A DNA stretch of 64,000 bases from Elgaria multicarinata webbii (taxonomy: Eukaryota > Chordata > Lepidosauria > Squamata > Anguidae), in the NCBI RefSeq assembly GCF_023053635.1, contig NC_086192.1, forward strand, positions 10,775,001-10,839,000, in the 5' to 3' direction. The notes under the pieces are model-generated. The model worked only from the letters and a program-made list of their open reading frames with translations, was not told the origin of the DNA and did not search any database. Shown in pieces: positions 44,801-58,500 of this stretch. The translations under genes were made by a program, and so were the position numbers. The first letter of the stretch is position 1, and each line of letters starts with the position of its first letter.

Positions 44801-47800
44801 GCAGGGCCCTGTGTATTTATTTATTTATTTATTACATTTTTATACCGCCCAATAGCCGAAGCTCTCTGGGCGGTTCACAAAAATTAAAAACATAATAAAA
44901 CAACCAACAGGTTAAAAACACAAACACAAAAAATACAGTATAAAAAGCACAACCAGGATAAAACCACGCAGCAAAATTGATATACGATTAAAATACAGAG
45001 TTGGAACAGTAACATTTAAATGTAAGTTAAAATTAAGTGTTAATTTAGTATTGTGGTGCAACAAGAGCACCAGACTTCAGTCGCGGGGCCTTCCTGGGAC
45101 ATGGCTCCCTGGGCACCTGCCCAAAGTTGCCCAAGTGCCGGTCCTTGCCATGGGCCATAGAGTGAGGCCTTGCCTCCGGCGCTTTCTCAAAGCTAGCAGT
45201 GTTGGAAGGATCAGGAAGGTGGACAGCGGCGGCCCAAATTGTGGCCACTTTTTGAAATTTTCATGTTTTGCAACTTTGCCTGCTTATAGAAAATGTTCTG
45301 TTTCACGAAATTCAAATGTTTATATATCAATTGAAAGACCTGATTCACGGAATACAACCAGCCTTCTTCTTTTCCTGGGGGTCCAATCCACTCTTTTCTT
45401 CGGTGCCATTGTTCTATTTAGGATGGACGTACGTACACTTTTAATTTGAGAAATACTTGCAAATAGTCACATCATCTCCAACTGCGCTTCAGTTACAGAA
45501 CAAACAGCAAAACTGACTTTCCCCAACTTGAAACAGGATGTATCGCCGCTACTGCCATGGGATTGGTCCCCAGAACAAGGACTGTGATTGGCCAGTCGGG
45601 TTTGCAGTTCTAATCCGCTTCTTCACTCAATCACACCTGTGTTTGTTTTTAGACTAAAGTAAGCATAACCTTTTTGTACTGCAGATATTTGCATTCTGTT
45701 TTTTGTGTTGAATTCAGCATTAAATTCTCTTTCAGTTGGTATATAAACATTTGAATTTTGTGAAACAGAACACTTTCTATACGCATGCCAAGTTGCAAAA
45801 CATGAACATTTCAAAAAGTGTCCACAATTTTGGTCACCACTGTAGAACAGGAATGGGAAAGTTGTGGCCTTCCAGGTGTCATGGCTCCATCTCCCGTCAG
45901 CCTAAGCCAGGCAGAATGGGAATTGTAGTCCCAACATCATCTGGAGGGCCACAGATTTCCCCATGCACTGCTCTAGACTGCATCTTTGCCTCTGGAGACA
46001 AAAATGATCACGCCGCAGGGAATAGCCTTCCGTTCTGACTCACGCCTGCTTTCTCAGCCAGGAGTTTCACGGTGTCAAGATGTGCCGTTTCCGCTCCCGA
46101 AACCGAAGCCGCTGCCGCCCACGAGACGGAGCCATTTGTCCGATTGGCTCAGTCGAGTCCGATTTTGGACCTGGCTCCCGGTGTCCAGGGCGCCGCCATT
46201 GACGAGAGCCTTAGCAGCTTCGAAATCAACGAGATCTACACGTGCTACTCGGAGCTGGGTGGGGAGAGTTTGGAGGAGGAGGAAGGAGCAGAGTTGGACA
46301 CAGAAGCCCGGAGGGAGTCGGAAACCGCTCCGGGGGACAGGGCCGAAGTCCCATCGCCGCCGCCTGAGGAAATCCAGAGCCACCGGACGAGCTGCAGCGA
46401 GGAAGGCGTCTCCTCTGACTCCAACGCAGACGGCAGTACAGAGGAGCTGAGCGACGTGTCCGCGTCTTCCCCAGTGCACCAGGCGGTAATGTGCGCCAGT
46501 AGCAGAGCCAGGCTCAACCAGTCCCCGTTCGAGCAAAAGTTTGCAAAGTGTGTCCTGGACCTGAAGATCTGTCAGACAATGGTGCAGGAAGCGACCGCCT
46601 CCCTCTGCCGGACGGAGGAGAAATTGGATGAGGTGGAAGCCCGCAGAAAGCGGCAGCTGTCACATCCAGGGGAACAGTGGGGCGTCACGGATCCCCTTAA
46701 GAACTACTCGGTGAAAGTGGATACCATCTTGAGTAATATCAAGGTGCCCTACTTCGGAGACAGGGCTTTCCTTTGGAAGGCAGTCGGCCCTCCGTCAAAG
46801 AACTATATCCCTCCGCCACTGCGCGACCCGGGCGCCTACAGGCCTCTGATCATGCCGTCTGTCCAAACCCCGGGAAGCGGAGTCAAGAGCGGAAGCAGGA
46901 GCCAGGACACCACCTGCTGGAGCGATTTTGGATCAGAAGCGGCTCAAAGCCTTGAGGACGGGGGAGAAGGAACGGAACCAAATTATCAGGTAAGAGAAAG
47001 GGACGTTTTCTTAATTCTGCGTGGGACCGCACAGTGGTGACCCATTGCAAGGCGCACACGGTGACACCATCGGGGAGGACAGGACGTAGGACGTGGGGAA
47101 TTACAATCTTGAAACTTTTTGCAATTGGCGAGCATTTATTTTTACTAACCAACTCAGAAAGCGGGAAATTTTCTGCGGAAAAACGAAGCCCTGGAGAAAG
47201 GGTCCACCCCACATCACTTGTATGTAGTGATATAGCAGTGATGGGCCACCAGTGAATGCAGGAAGGAATCTGTATAGAAGAAAGACAAAGCTCCCTTTGA
47301 GCATGGTTTAGAACTTTTCCGGACGAAAGCTTCCTTTTTCTCCGCTTGCACAGTGGTTTTCAAATTGGCTTCCTAGGAAAGCGAACATTCCTTGGAAGCT
47401 TATTCCGTTAGATGAATTTCCCTGAAACGCAAATTGCACACGGCCATTGACCTTCTGCAAAGTGCAGATGAAGGGGAAAGTGTATTTATTTATTAGTTAT
47501 TTGCTTACTGCTCCGTATCTAAACAGATTTCAGAGCGGTGAACCTCAGATAAAACGATAAAAAAAAATTAAAATTATTGGTTTTAAAAAAAAAATTGGGA
47601 AAGCAATTCAGAGTCCTGTGGCATCTTGAAGCCTAGCAAATTCATCGGGGCATAGGCTTTTGTGGATGAAAAATGGTCTCTAGTCCGGCAAAGCTGATGC
47701 CCTAATAGAATAGTATAGTAAGAGTTGGAAGGGGCCTATAAGGCCATTGAGCCCAACCCTCTGCTCAGTGCGGGAACCTCAAAGCATCCCAGACAGATGG

Positions 47801-50800
47801 TTGTCCAGCTGCCTCTTGAAGGCCTCTCACGTGGGAGAGCCCACAACCTCCCTAGGTCACTGGTTCCATTGCCGTACTGCTCTAACAGTTTGGACGCTTT
47901 TCCTGCTGTCCAGCCGGAATCTGACTTCCTGCAACTTGAGCCCCTTATTCCGTGTCCTGCACTCTGGGATGATCGAGAAGAGATGCTGGCTCTCCTCTGT
48001 GTGACAACCTTTCAAGTACTTAAAGAGTGCTATCATGTCTCCCTTCAGTCTTCTCTTCTCCAGGCTAAACAGGCCCAGTTCTTTCAGTCTCTCTTCATAG
48101 GGCTTTGTTTCCAGACCCCTGATCATCCTCGTTGCCCTCCTCTGAACCCCCTCCAGCTTTGCTGCGCCCTTCTTGAGTGTGGTGCCACACAACTCTTGCT
48201 GTGCCGCACAACTCTGTTGCTTTTGCTGCAACAGACTGCCGTGGCTTCCCTCTGGAAATCGTTAGAGAGTGAAAAGCTGGGTGTGCAGTTTGAAGCACCC
48301 TCTATAACACGGGTACCCCATATGAACTAAACGCACGCGCACACGACATGCCCCGGAATCCCCTGCGACGTACTCCACGGGTTCGGTGGCAGATTTGCAG
48401 GGCTACCTGGAGGACCTGTCAAGGCGTAGAAAGGATAGTAATTTAGGAGGCACAAAGATTTAAAACAAACAAAAAGAACATGGCCAAATGTGCAGCCAGG
48501 AGAAATGGGAAGATGAAGCAATGGGCTGTTGAACCTGTCCAGCCCTCACACCCACCCAGTTGCATAAAAATTATACGCCACTGGTCTCTGCGGAGTAATA
48601 ATTCGCTGGAGTGGTTTTCTCAGCTCTTGCACCCGGGCGTGTCCATCAGGAGGAGGAAGAACACGAGCCCACAGCCACCTCGAAGGAGCGCCACGGTGGA
48701 GGGAATCAAAGCTGCAGACGGGTGAGTGCTTTTCCCTGATTCCCAGCCGCAGCAGGAGAGAGTCTTAATTGTAGTCGGGAGAGGAAAGGACCGGAGCTTA
48801 ATTTGAGCTCGGGAGGGCTTGGACCCAGGACCTGCTGATGCTTTCCTCGTGTTTCTCAGTGGACTCATTTTGTCTACATTCCTGGTGGCATTCAGTAGCT
48901 GAGTTTGCTATTGGAAGGATGCTAATCAAGGACATTTACGTATATTTGCTTAGGTTGGGTACTTTAGTCTGGCTGGTTTAGCCCCTTTCTGCTGTTCTGC
49001 AGATGTTGGTATTTAGAGGCATACTATCCCATGTCTTGAAAGTAGTATATAGCCGTCATGCTGCCCAGAGAGCTTCGGCTATTGGACGGTATAAAAATGT
49101 AATAAATAAATAAATCATGACCAGTATCCATTGATAGCCATTATCCCCCCATCACCACACTTTGTCATAGCAAATTCCACAGTTTAGAGGTGTCCTATGT
49201 GACAAAGTCCTTCCCTTTGTCTGCCCATGATCTCTCAGCCTAACCTACTTTACAAGAAGGCTGTGCTTCGCTTCAGTCCTGAAGCCCAAATCTGAGCCAA
49301 AGTGGCCGATTCGGCTTGACTCGGCCTGAATCTGTTTCAGGACCAGATTGGGCCCAATGGCCAGCTGCTGCCTCTCGCCCGCGGGACTTCCATGAGGCCT
49401 CTGCGCGTGCTGGCGACCTGTCCGTCTTTCGCTCTGGGCTGCCATAGATTTAGTGTTGTAAACGCCCTACAGCCAGAAATGGCCATTTCTGGCTGCTGTA
49501 GTTTACATGAAATCTACAGCAGCCCAAAGAGGAGGCTGGGTGGCTCACCAGCATGCTTGGAGGCTTCAGGGAACTCCCACGGGTCAGTGAATCCCAATGC
49601 ACTCCTGGTTGGCCTCCTGCCTGGTTTTTCCAGGCGCTTGTGGATGCCTGTGAAACTGCAGCAACCGCCCCTGCCTTGGATTCGGAACTGAATCCGAAGC
49701 GAGGTGCCCCAAGACCGAGGCACCCCGAATCAAATCTGGGGGAGGGCTGTGCACAGCCCTACTTTACAAGGCTGTTGCGTGGATAAAAGGATGATGGGTG
49801 GAGAACCACATATGCTGCCTTGAGCTCCTTAGAGGCAAAGTGGGATGGAAACATAGCGAATTATAGCAGTGTCGAAGCTTACAAATTCTGCCCCCAACCC
49901 TCTTTGTACACTGGGTGCTTGCAGGCTTTCTTCAAAATCAACGCCTAAAATTTGTGAAGCGAGTTTGAGAAGCGAGCAGAGAAGGATGGCGCAGTCCGAA
50001 TGGACGAGTGAGTCTTATTACTGTGTGCCGATTTTATTTCATCGGAGTGGTGTGATCCTGTATCTTATCCCCATCACAGCATTGTGGATTGTCTAGGAAT
50101 GCTCCCAAGCCCATCTTGAAAAAGAATCCGGTAGCAAGTGACAGGAAAACTGTCTCTGCACCTGGAACCTGGGAGAAACGGCGTCTAAGCTAGAACCGAC
50201 AAAACCGAAGTAGACGGACTAATGATCTGACATTATGGTTGCTTCTGTAACCCTGTTGCATCAATTGCATCTCATGGAATTGTTGTTATGACATATTCTT
50301 GGTTAGGTGTGTAGCTGGCCACTGGGTGGCAGTGTAACACAAAGAATGGGAAGTTAGGGGGCAGTCTAGGCATGTTGGAGGAATCCATCCGGTGTGTGTG
50401 TGTGAGGCTCAGCGAACTTTCATCAGCTCAACCCCCTGGGCTTTTATTCGCTTTCCCATGAGTTGGATTTTCTTTTTTTTCTTTAACTTGGATAAAAAGC
50501 CATTTGCGGCTGTAATTTGCGAAATTCGCAGCTGCGTTTTGCACAGATTGTGACTGTAATTTGCGAAATTCGCAGCTGCGTTTTGCACAGATTGCAGTTG
50601 TAATTTGCGAAATTCGCAGCTGTGTTTTGCACAGATTGCGGCTGTAATTTGCGAAATTCCCAGCTGCGTTTTGCACAGATTGTGGCTGTAATTTGCGAAA
50701 TTTGCATCTGCAAATTGCTTTTTATGCAATTTTTTAAAAAAACAAGCCCAAAGGAATTCTCAGATTTTAGGAAGAAACCTGTTGCTTGGCTTGCAAATGC

Positions 50801-53800
50801 CCCAAAAGGGGCGGATTTCCCAGCCATGGAGATTCCTAATGCAATTTTATGCATGTAAAAAGTCCTCCAGCTCCCAGCATTCCTCAGCCAACATACCGCT
50901 GGTGATAATGGTAACGAGGGGGGTAAGATCACCAAGTGGGTGGGAGTTAAGCTACCTTGGCTAAAGACCAGCCAAAAAACTGGAACTGACACAGAGCGAG
51001 TGACAGAAAAGAGACAATTTCAGTACTATAGTTGCCCCAAAACCATAATACATAATGAGAACTATAACGCCCCTACGTTGCAGGAATGACAGCTCAACAT
51101 TGAGCGGTTTGTGTAAACTATATCAGAATGGCGCGACTCATTTGACTTTGGAAACACGCGTCCGCCCCTCTGCTATTACAGCTTGGGCCTAGGACCTGTT
51201 CGGGCCGAGCACACACTTGACCACTGGGCCGTGTGCTCTCCCTCCCAGCACGCAAAGTCTTCTCGAAAAGGAAAGGTCAATTCTGATTGCTTTTCTTTTC
51301 TTGATTTTGCCCAGCGGAGGTGAAGCAGATGGCGAAGAAAGCAGCTTCGGGGCAACTTGGTCTCCTGGAACAGTACCCTCCCAGTGGGTGGACATCGGAG
51401 AGCGAAGGCGAGAGCACCAAGGATGAGTTCCAGAGCACCAATGACGAGCAAATCCGATTCTACCGGCGCAACGCCGAGGCAGGAAGGCTGCATGCTGTCA
51501 GGGGGCTCGGGGACCAGAAACTGGGCAGTGACTACAAAGAAGGCAGCGACCCAGAGACTGTGTCAAAAAGATCTGAGGGATCTGAGAACCAAAGTAAGAG
51601 CTGGTGGACCGGAGCTAGGCCTGAGTGGAAATTCCACCTCCAGTTTGTGGTTTCATTGGGGAAAAGTTTGGCAGGCGTACCACGGGGGAAAAAGTTTGGC
51701 AGGAGTACCACGGGGGAAAGGTTTGGCAGGCGTACCACGGGGGAAAAGTTTGGCAGGCGTACCACGGGGGAGAAAAGCTTGGCAGGTGTACCACGGGGGG
51801 GAAAGTTTGGCAGGCGTACCACGGGGCGGGGAGTTTGGCAGGCGTACCACGGGGGGAAAAGTTTGGCAGGCGTACCACGGGGGGAAAGTTTGGCAGGCGT
51901 ACCACGGGGCGGGGAGTTTGGCAGGGGTACCACGGGGGGAAAGTTTGGCAGGCGTACCACGGGGCGGGAAGTTTGGCAGGGGTACCACGGGGGGAAAGTT
52001 TGGCAGGTGTACCATGGAGCGGGGAGTTTGGCAGGCGTACCACATGGGGAAAGTTTGGCAGGCGTACCACGGGGGGGGGCGGGCGGCGGAATGTTTGGCA
52101 GGTGTACCACGGGAGGTCGCTTTTTCTTGATTTAACTGTGCCTCAGTCCAGACAACACGCTAGTCAACGCAGTGTGAAAACTCCACTCAACGGTTGAGTT
52201 CCTAGGGGGTTCTCCCAACAAAACATGTTCAACCTCCACTGTTGTGTGTCTGTGGGCTACCGTGGAGTTTGATTGACAGTTCTTGCACCCTCTCTCCTCC
52301 CCTGGTCCTCCCGATGGTATCCCATCAGCCATGGCTGCGGAAAAAAACCAACCCCGGCAGCTCTCCTAGAATGGCACTGGCTCCTTTCGCCACTCTAGCC
52401 AGGGAACTCTGTAGCCAGTGGGGAAAGTCAATGCAACGCAGCGGAAAACTCCACGGAGCCCGCCACGCAACACAACAGTTGTGCAGGAACTCTCCTCTGC
52501 ACAGCATGGATATTCTGCATGGAGTGTTTCCCCCCCAAAAATCCACCGTGGGGGTGGAGTTTTCCCACCAGATGTCGTGTTTCTCAGAACACTCCTGCTT
52601 TCAATGGGAGGCAAATGACAAGGCTTGCTAAGTAATCTACAAAGCTTTTATTAAGCAACAAACATTTCTTCTTCCTGAAGTCTAACCTCTTGGAAACGCC
52701 CCCCTAGGCAAAACTATGCAAACTAAACAAGACAATTGTCCATTCAAGAAGAATAGGAAGCCCCTTCCTAAACGCCCGTAACTTCAGAGAGCCTGGTGCG
52801 GAGGCAGGTTCTGGTGTAATCTAACCGACTTTCTCACGCCTTCCTTCTGTGCCGTGCCTTTCAGCTTCCGGTGGACCTTAACATCAGCTAGCTCACTTCC
52901 CAGTGAGTGTGTAGGATTTGACCTTGAGGAGATAAGCTCTGGAGAGGGCTGACTCCCTGCTGATGAATCGCCTGCGAGAGCTTCCTCCCCCACTGGTACA
53001 GGCTGGCTGGTGTCCGGCGCCGCCTCCTCTAGTTCTGAATCTGCTTCTGATTGATTACCTGAAACATCTCCCAAAACAGGGGCAGTAGTTAGACATGATA
53101 CCAGACAACACATTTCTCAATGGTGGTGTAAAAACTCCATCGTGGAGTTCTAAAACCACTGTTGAGAAACGTGTGGTCTGAACTGAGCCACTGTCTTGGT
53201 TCTCCATCTTGCAGTAACATTCTGGGGTAGTGTTCACAGGATGTGTGTGTCAAAGCCCCAACGCTGGTTGTCAGCGGATTGCTTTGTTTATGATGCAGTG
53301 CAGGCTCGGTCCTTTATATATTTCACTTTGCCCCCCACTTCTTGCACAGTGCTTGGAGCAGCTTACCTGCGGCCTCCCAACCAGGCAGCTTTTAGCATCA
53401 GCCCTGTTTAGTGTCAACGGTAGCTCTGTCTCATGCACCTTCAAACCAGTCTCTGGGCACTGCTGCATTTAATTACACAGCTCTGATTTCCCAGCTGCCA
53501 GGAGGTGGAGCTTTTGCATTACTTACTCCTGCTACACGAAATGTTCTGCTTAACAGAATTGTAAAAGAACTACAACCCTATTGGGATCCCATAAAATGGC
53601 AGAGAAACAGGGGAGGGGGTGATTTGCAGCAACTCAGAATGTGTGCCGCGGTTCATCTTGCAAATGGCTTTGATGCTGCAGTCATTACATCCCCGTCTTT
53701 GTACCTCTCAGGCACTGGCGTGGGTACGTGGCAAATCCGAACTTCAAAAAAGTGAATCATTAGGCACTTCTATAGCGAAATCATTTTTGGGGGATCCCCC

Positions 53801-55498
53801 CTCGAAAAGACCAGTGTCCCTGGCTTTGTGGATTGGACATTTATTAGCTATTATCCCCATGTAGCTTCTTGACGCCAATCGCTGACTTATTCGTTTTTAT
53901 ATCCTGTCAGTTGGCCAAGCCGTTCAGACACAGTGCTTTCCTTTGCATGCTAATTTTTTGTCTTTTTGTTTCGTTGTTGCGTTTCATGTGGCGTAATTGA
54001 TTATTAGGCAGAAGTAGCCAATTTCCAGGAAAGAAGGCACTCGTGGAGTGGGGCGTAACTTCACGCAAGAATGCGGCCCTTTCTGTCACCGCTGAGAACC
54101 TTTGCAGGGTACGCGCTTAGATTTATGTTCGTTTTATTCGCCGGCTCGCTAGCTGAATTATTTATTTAGTTATATGGATGTATTCAGCTTCTGATATGGT
54201 TTATTATGCGTAATAAAACCATTATAATGAAAAGTTAAAAGGAGGTTTCACCTACTGCAAAACTTTAAAAACACACACCAGATAGCACCCTTAAAATTTA
54301 GAGATGGATGAATCTACCTCTTTCACTTTCTAGTTCTGGCGTCTGGAGATTCAGAACTGCTACAATAATCTGCCTTTTTCTGGTCCATCATCTGGGAACT
54401 AAATGTGTTTGTGAACTTGTTTCCATGGGGAAACAAATAGAATGGCGGACCTGCCTCTGATGCTGCCATCTTGGGAGGCTGGGAATTTTCTTAGGCTGGA
54501 AAGCAGGAAGCAGAAACAGTTTGAGGCAGGGTGGATTTGATTTAAATCAGGGGTTCTTAACCTGGGGTCTATGGACCCCCAAGGGGTCCATGGATGGGCT
54601 TCAGGGGGTCCATGAAAGTCAAATAAATGTATTCATACTTTGTGTATGTCGTACACTGTACGAGGCAATCAATTTTCAATAAAATAAAGTATATTCATTG
54701 CATGCAAAGTTGTGTTTATGTGCTTATGTGCATTTTTCTCGGGAGGGGATCCATAGCTTTCACGAGATTTTCAAAGGGGTCCGTGACTCAAAAAAGGTTA
54801 AGAACCACTGATTTAAATCAATTGGATTTAAATCGCGATTTAAATCACTACTCAGAAAGACTCGATTTAATCATGTGACTCCCCCCCCCAAAAGTGTACT
54901 CTCCCCACTATATTTTACACAGCTCAGGGTTACCAAAGACTCATTCTTGCTGGTATAATCTTAATATTTACAACCAGATGAAGGTTTCATTTTTAGAATC
55001 GCAACTTTTCAGATTAGTTTTACAGTGATATCAAAAAAATAGTGATTTGGTTATACTATTAGAAAAACATCATAGATAGATAATTATGAAATTATTGCGA
55101 GGTGAACTATCTCCAGTTTAATAGGTTAATCATTCATATTTGGACAACTTTTCTGCTGTACTTTATTAGAAGGAGAAAAATAATCTTACAGAAACCTCTG
55201 GAAGAGCCTGACATTGTGAATGGATTAATGGAATTCATTTACCCCAAAATTTAAACAGCCTCATGCTACATAATTAAAAACGAATCCTTATTTCATGATG
55301 AATAACCTTTGGACTATAATGTATCTTAAATAGAAAACTATCCTTAGATAGATTTTTCCTCAAAAAGCATTTTATTTTAAAAAATCCAATTTAAATTAAA
55401 AAAAACATTTTTTAAAAAAATAAATCATTGATTTTTGTCCACCCTGGTTTGAGGATTGATGGTGGAACTTTCTGTGTTTCTCTCTATGCTTCTTCCCC

Positions 55499-55552
<54 letters not shown>

Positions 55553-58500
55553 TGAGAGAGAAGGGGGCGGAATTCAGATGAGTATTGAGGAAATACAGAT
55601 TTGTGTGTGTGATGATGGGCAATATAAATATGTTTTAAATCAAGCAATAATTCCTGTGGACGAAGCACCATTTTAATTCCCATGTGCCACCTTTGCAGGG
55701 GCAGCTGGAGGAACCGGCCCACTCCCCATCTTCCTCTCCAGACGCCTCGGAGGAGTTTTTAACTCCTGACACGTTCTTTTCTTGCTCTCCAGGCCTTCAT
55801 GAGCACTCAGAAGCCGAGGTGAGAGGAGGAGAGACATCGTATGAGAAAATGTGGGTCTTGCTTGTCCTGGCTTTCGTGGTGCTCCCTTGCTTAGTATACG
55901 CCAGATATGGAAATCTAGTTTTGGTGTTTCGAATGTGTGACGTAGACTAGGAAAAGGCCATTTGGAAGGGAATTGCGAAGTGAGCTGGTGGTAGAACGCA
56001 TGCTTGGCAGGCAGAAGGTCTGCGCTTGAGTCCCCAGGATCTCAGGTAGCAAATCTAGGAAGACGCCTGTGGCGTTGCCCACATTTCTATTCCTTTAGGT
56101 ATGTCTGGTTGAGTGTGTCTAGAGAGTGCGGAATGTTGGACTGAGTGGGTGTGGCTGGTGATGCTGTGGAAAGGGGGAGGAGTCTATATATGGGGGAGCT
56201 GAGTGGTTTGAGGGGTTCAGTTGGTGACTGGGTTTGGAGGGTAGATGTCTTTAGCTGAGTGATTTCTTGTCAGGAGTTGTGTGAGGAGTGAGTGAAAATA
56301 AGATCATAAGGACTAAGGATTGTTATTATTAGATTTATTACTACCAGTATTCTTAAGAATAGGCAGGATTTGAATAGAATTTGAAGGAACTAAGAACAGT
56401 AACCCACAAAAAAAAATTTCTTTATTTTGCTACCCTAAAACCGCGTGTCAGTTTGGCTGTGTCTCCTGCTCTAATGGTTCATAAATAAACAGTTTCCATT
56501 AAACCTTCAGCCTGCTGTATTCACAGGAAAGCCTTTTCCAAATCTCCTTACCTTTTCCCTCTGCTATAAGGGAAAGGTTATACTTTTCTTTTTACCCCTT
56601 CCTCAGGTATTTAAGTGGTGGTGCTTAGCCTGAGGGAGGTGTGTGCGTCAAAGCCTGGTGTGTGAGGGGGTGGCGTCGCAACACCCCTCTCTGTCCTGGA
56701 GATTTTGGGTAGTCCCCTCCCCCTTGAGAAAATGATACCGGGCTAAATGAAACGATAATGTGCCTCCTTCCATTCCAATCTGGACCTCCCCGAATGATTT
56801 CTGTGGGCTTTTCTCTTTAATATGCCCTTGGTAGGGACGCAGGCTTCTGTTTTCAGTATGTCCTTGAGAACCTGAGTTTTTCCATCTCTTCAGATCTCAA
56901 CTGCTGAAGAAGGAGGAGGAGAACGAGGCTTGGGAATATCCCAGGATGTCCTGGGAAAGAAAGAACACCCCATAGAGGCAGGTCAGCAAAAGTCCTTCTT
57001 TTTTTAAAGTCCTTTTAACATTGGCTCATCCTGACTTGGGATAGTGCCGGGTGCCCAGCTGGGTCCTTTGGACTCCCCTGCACCCAGACCCTGCTCATCA
57101 AACCACTGGGCACTCTCGGTCGTCCAGCCCCACGGGGTCCAGGAGTGCCCTGCCGCCTGCTCCTCTCTGTCAGCTAGCATTTTCTCAGAAGATCCATGCT
57201 CTGACTTTTGGGTATATTTATCTTGTACAAAACGGCAGTCACAAAAGCAATTGCTGCAACATTAGAAGCGTACGCCCTTCTACAGCCTCCTTGTGAGTCA
57301 CGGCTGAGAAGGCTGACTGTGGCTACTAGTCCTGATGGCTACCTCCAGTATCAGAGGCAGGATGCTTATGTGGGGAACATGGGCAGGAGAGTAGTGTTGC
57401 ACAGAAGTGTGAAAAAGTCTTCTCTTAAACCAAAACCAAACCTGAAAGCAAAATAAGTTTAAGGAAACTGATTAAAAGCAACATATCAAATTTTGGTATA
57501 ACTATGCGTATTACAATAAAACCATATTGTTAGTAGGAAATATTTTTAATCTTAATACGTACGTTTAAAGTTTAAACAGAATGGTCCACAGACGACAAAC
57601 ATCAAAGAAAAATCCCAGACGTGTTTCAACCATAAAAGGTCTTCATAAGTGGGAAGAAAATGATACGTGGATTTTAAAAAAAACTTATTATACAAATGTT
57701 TAAAACAACTTCTTGTGCCCCAGATATAGGGAGTTCCTATAGGACCCAAAGTTGGCTCCCATAAATCTTCAAGAATGTGACAAAAAAGTCGGGTATATTA
57801 GTATATAACTAATATTAGTTATGCAACCAGGTATTACTTGGGAGTCAAGCCTCTTGAAGACAGGAGGAAGTACCTAGTCCCCCGTCTTTTTTGTCTCATT
57901 CTTGAAGATTTAGGGTAGCGTTGCACTCCTGTCCTGCTTGGGGTTTTCCTGTGGGCCCCTGTTTGGCCTCTGTGTGAACAGAACGCTGGACTGGATGGAC
58001 CCTTGGTCTGATCCAGCATGGTTCTATTCACGTTCGTACGCTCTTACAGTTCCCATTTATTATTATGGCAACCTTGAATGGGTTTTAGCCAGTTACAAGT
58101 CATATATAAAATCAAATACATCAATACATATATTACATAGTATTATTCCACATATGGCTTCCGATAGGATGCCATTTGAATTATAGTTCTTCGAATACAT
58201 CCTTATTCAAAAAGGCTTTCCTGATTTTTGCCGCATTCACCGCAAAATCAGCTAGATTCAACCCTTACAGTTCCCAGAATTCTTTGAAGGAAGCTATGGC
58301 TGTTAAACTGATATAAAACCGATACATAAGTTCGTAGTACAGATGCTCCCTCTGGGTGTCTCTGAAGGCAAGATGCCCATTTAGCAATCCTCCCCTCACG
58401 GGTGCTTATCAGAACAAGTCTGTTAGAGGCACTTTGATCGTGCACGCTCTGAGAAGCAGAGGCGGAGCAGGGAAAAGCATCTCTCTCGCATTTGGGCGGG

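Noticed and set aside
51532-52110. Pro-rich minus-strand frames of 130-190 codons
   Set aside because: They are the reverse reading of the minisatellite.
52784-53113. Minus-strand frame of 109 codons, Ser/Glu/Pro-rich
   Set aside because: It lies in a repeat nested in a MITE and may be a piece of an old retroelement; there is no evidence for a host gene.
53411-53755. Frame of 114 codons in a TEX14 intron
   Set aside because: No family recognised, no good splice sites in the needed phase, and no Kozak-type start. It is left as unexplained sequence and was not accepted as the missing TEX14 exon.
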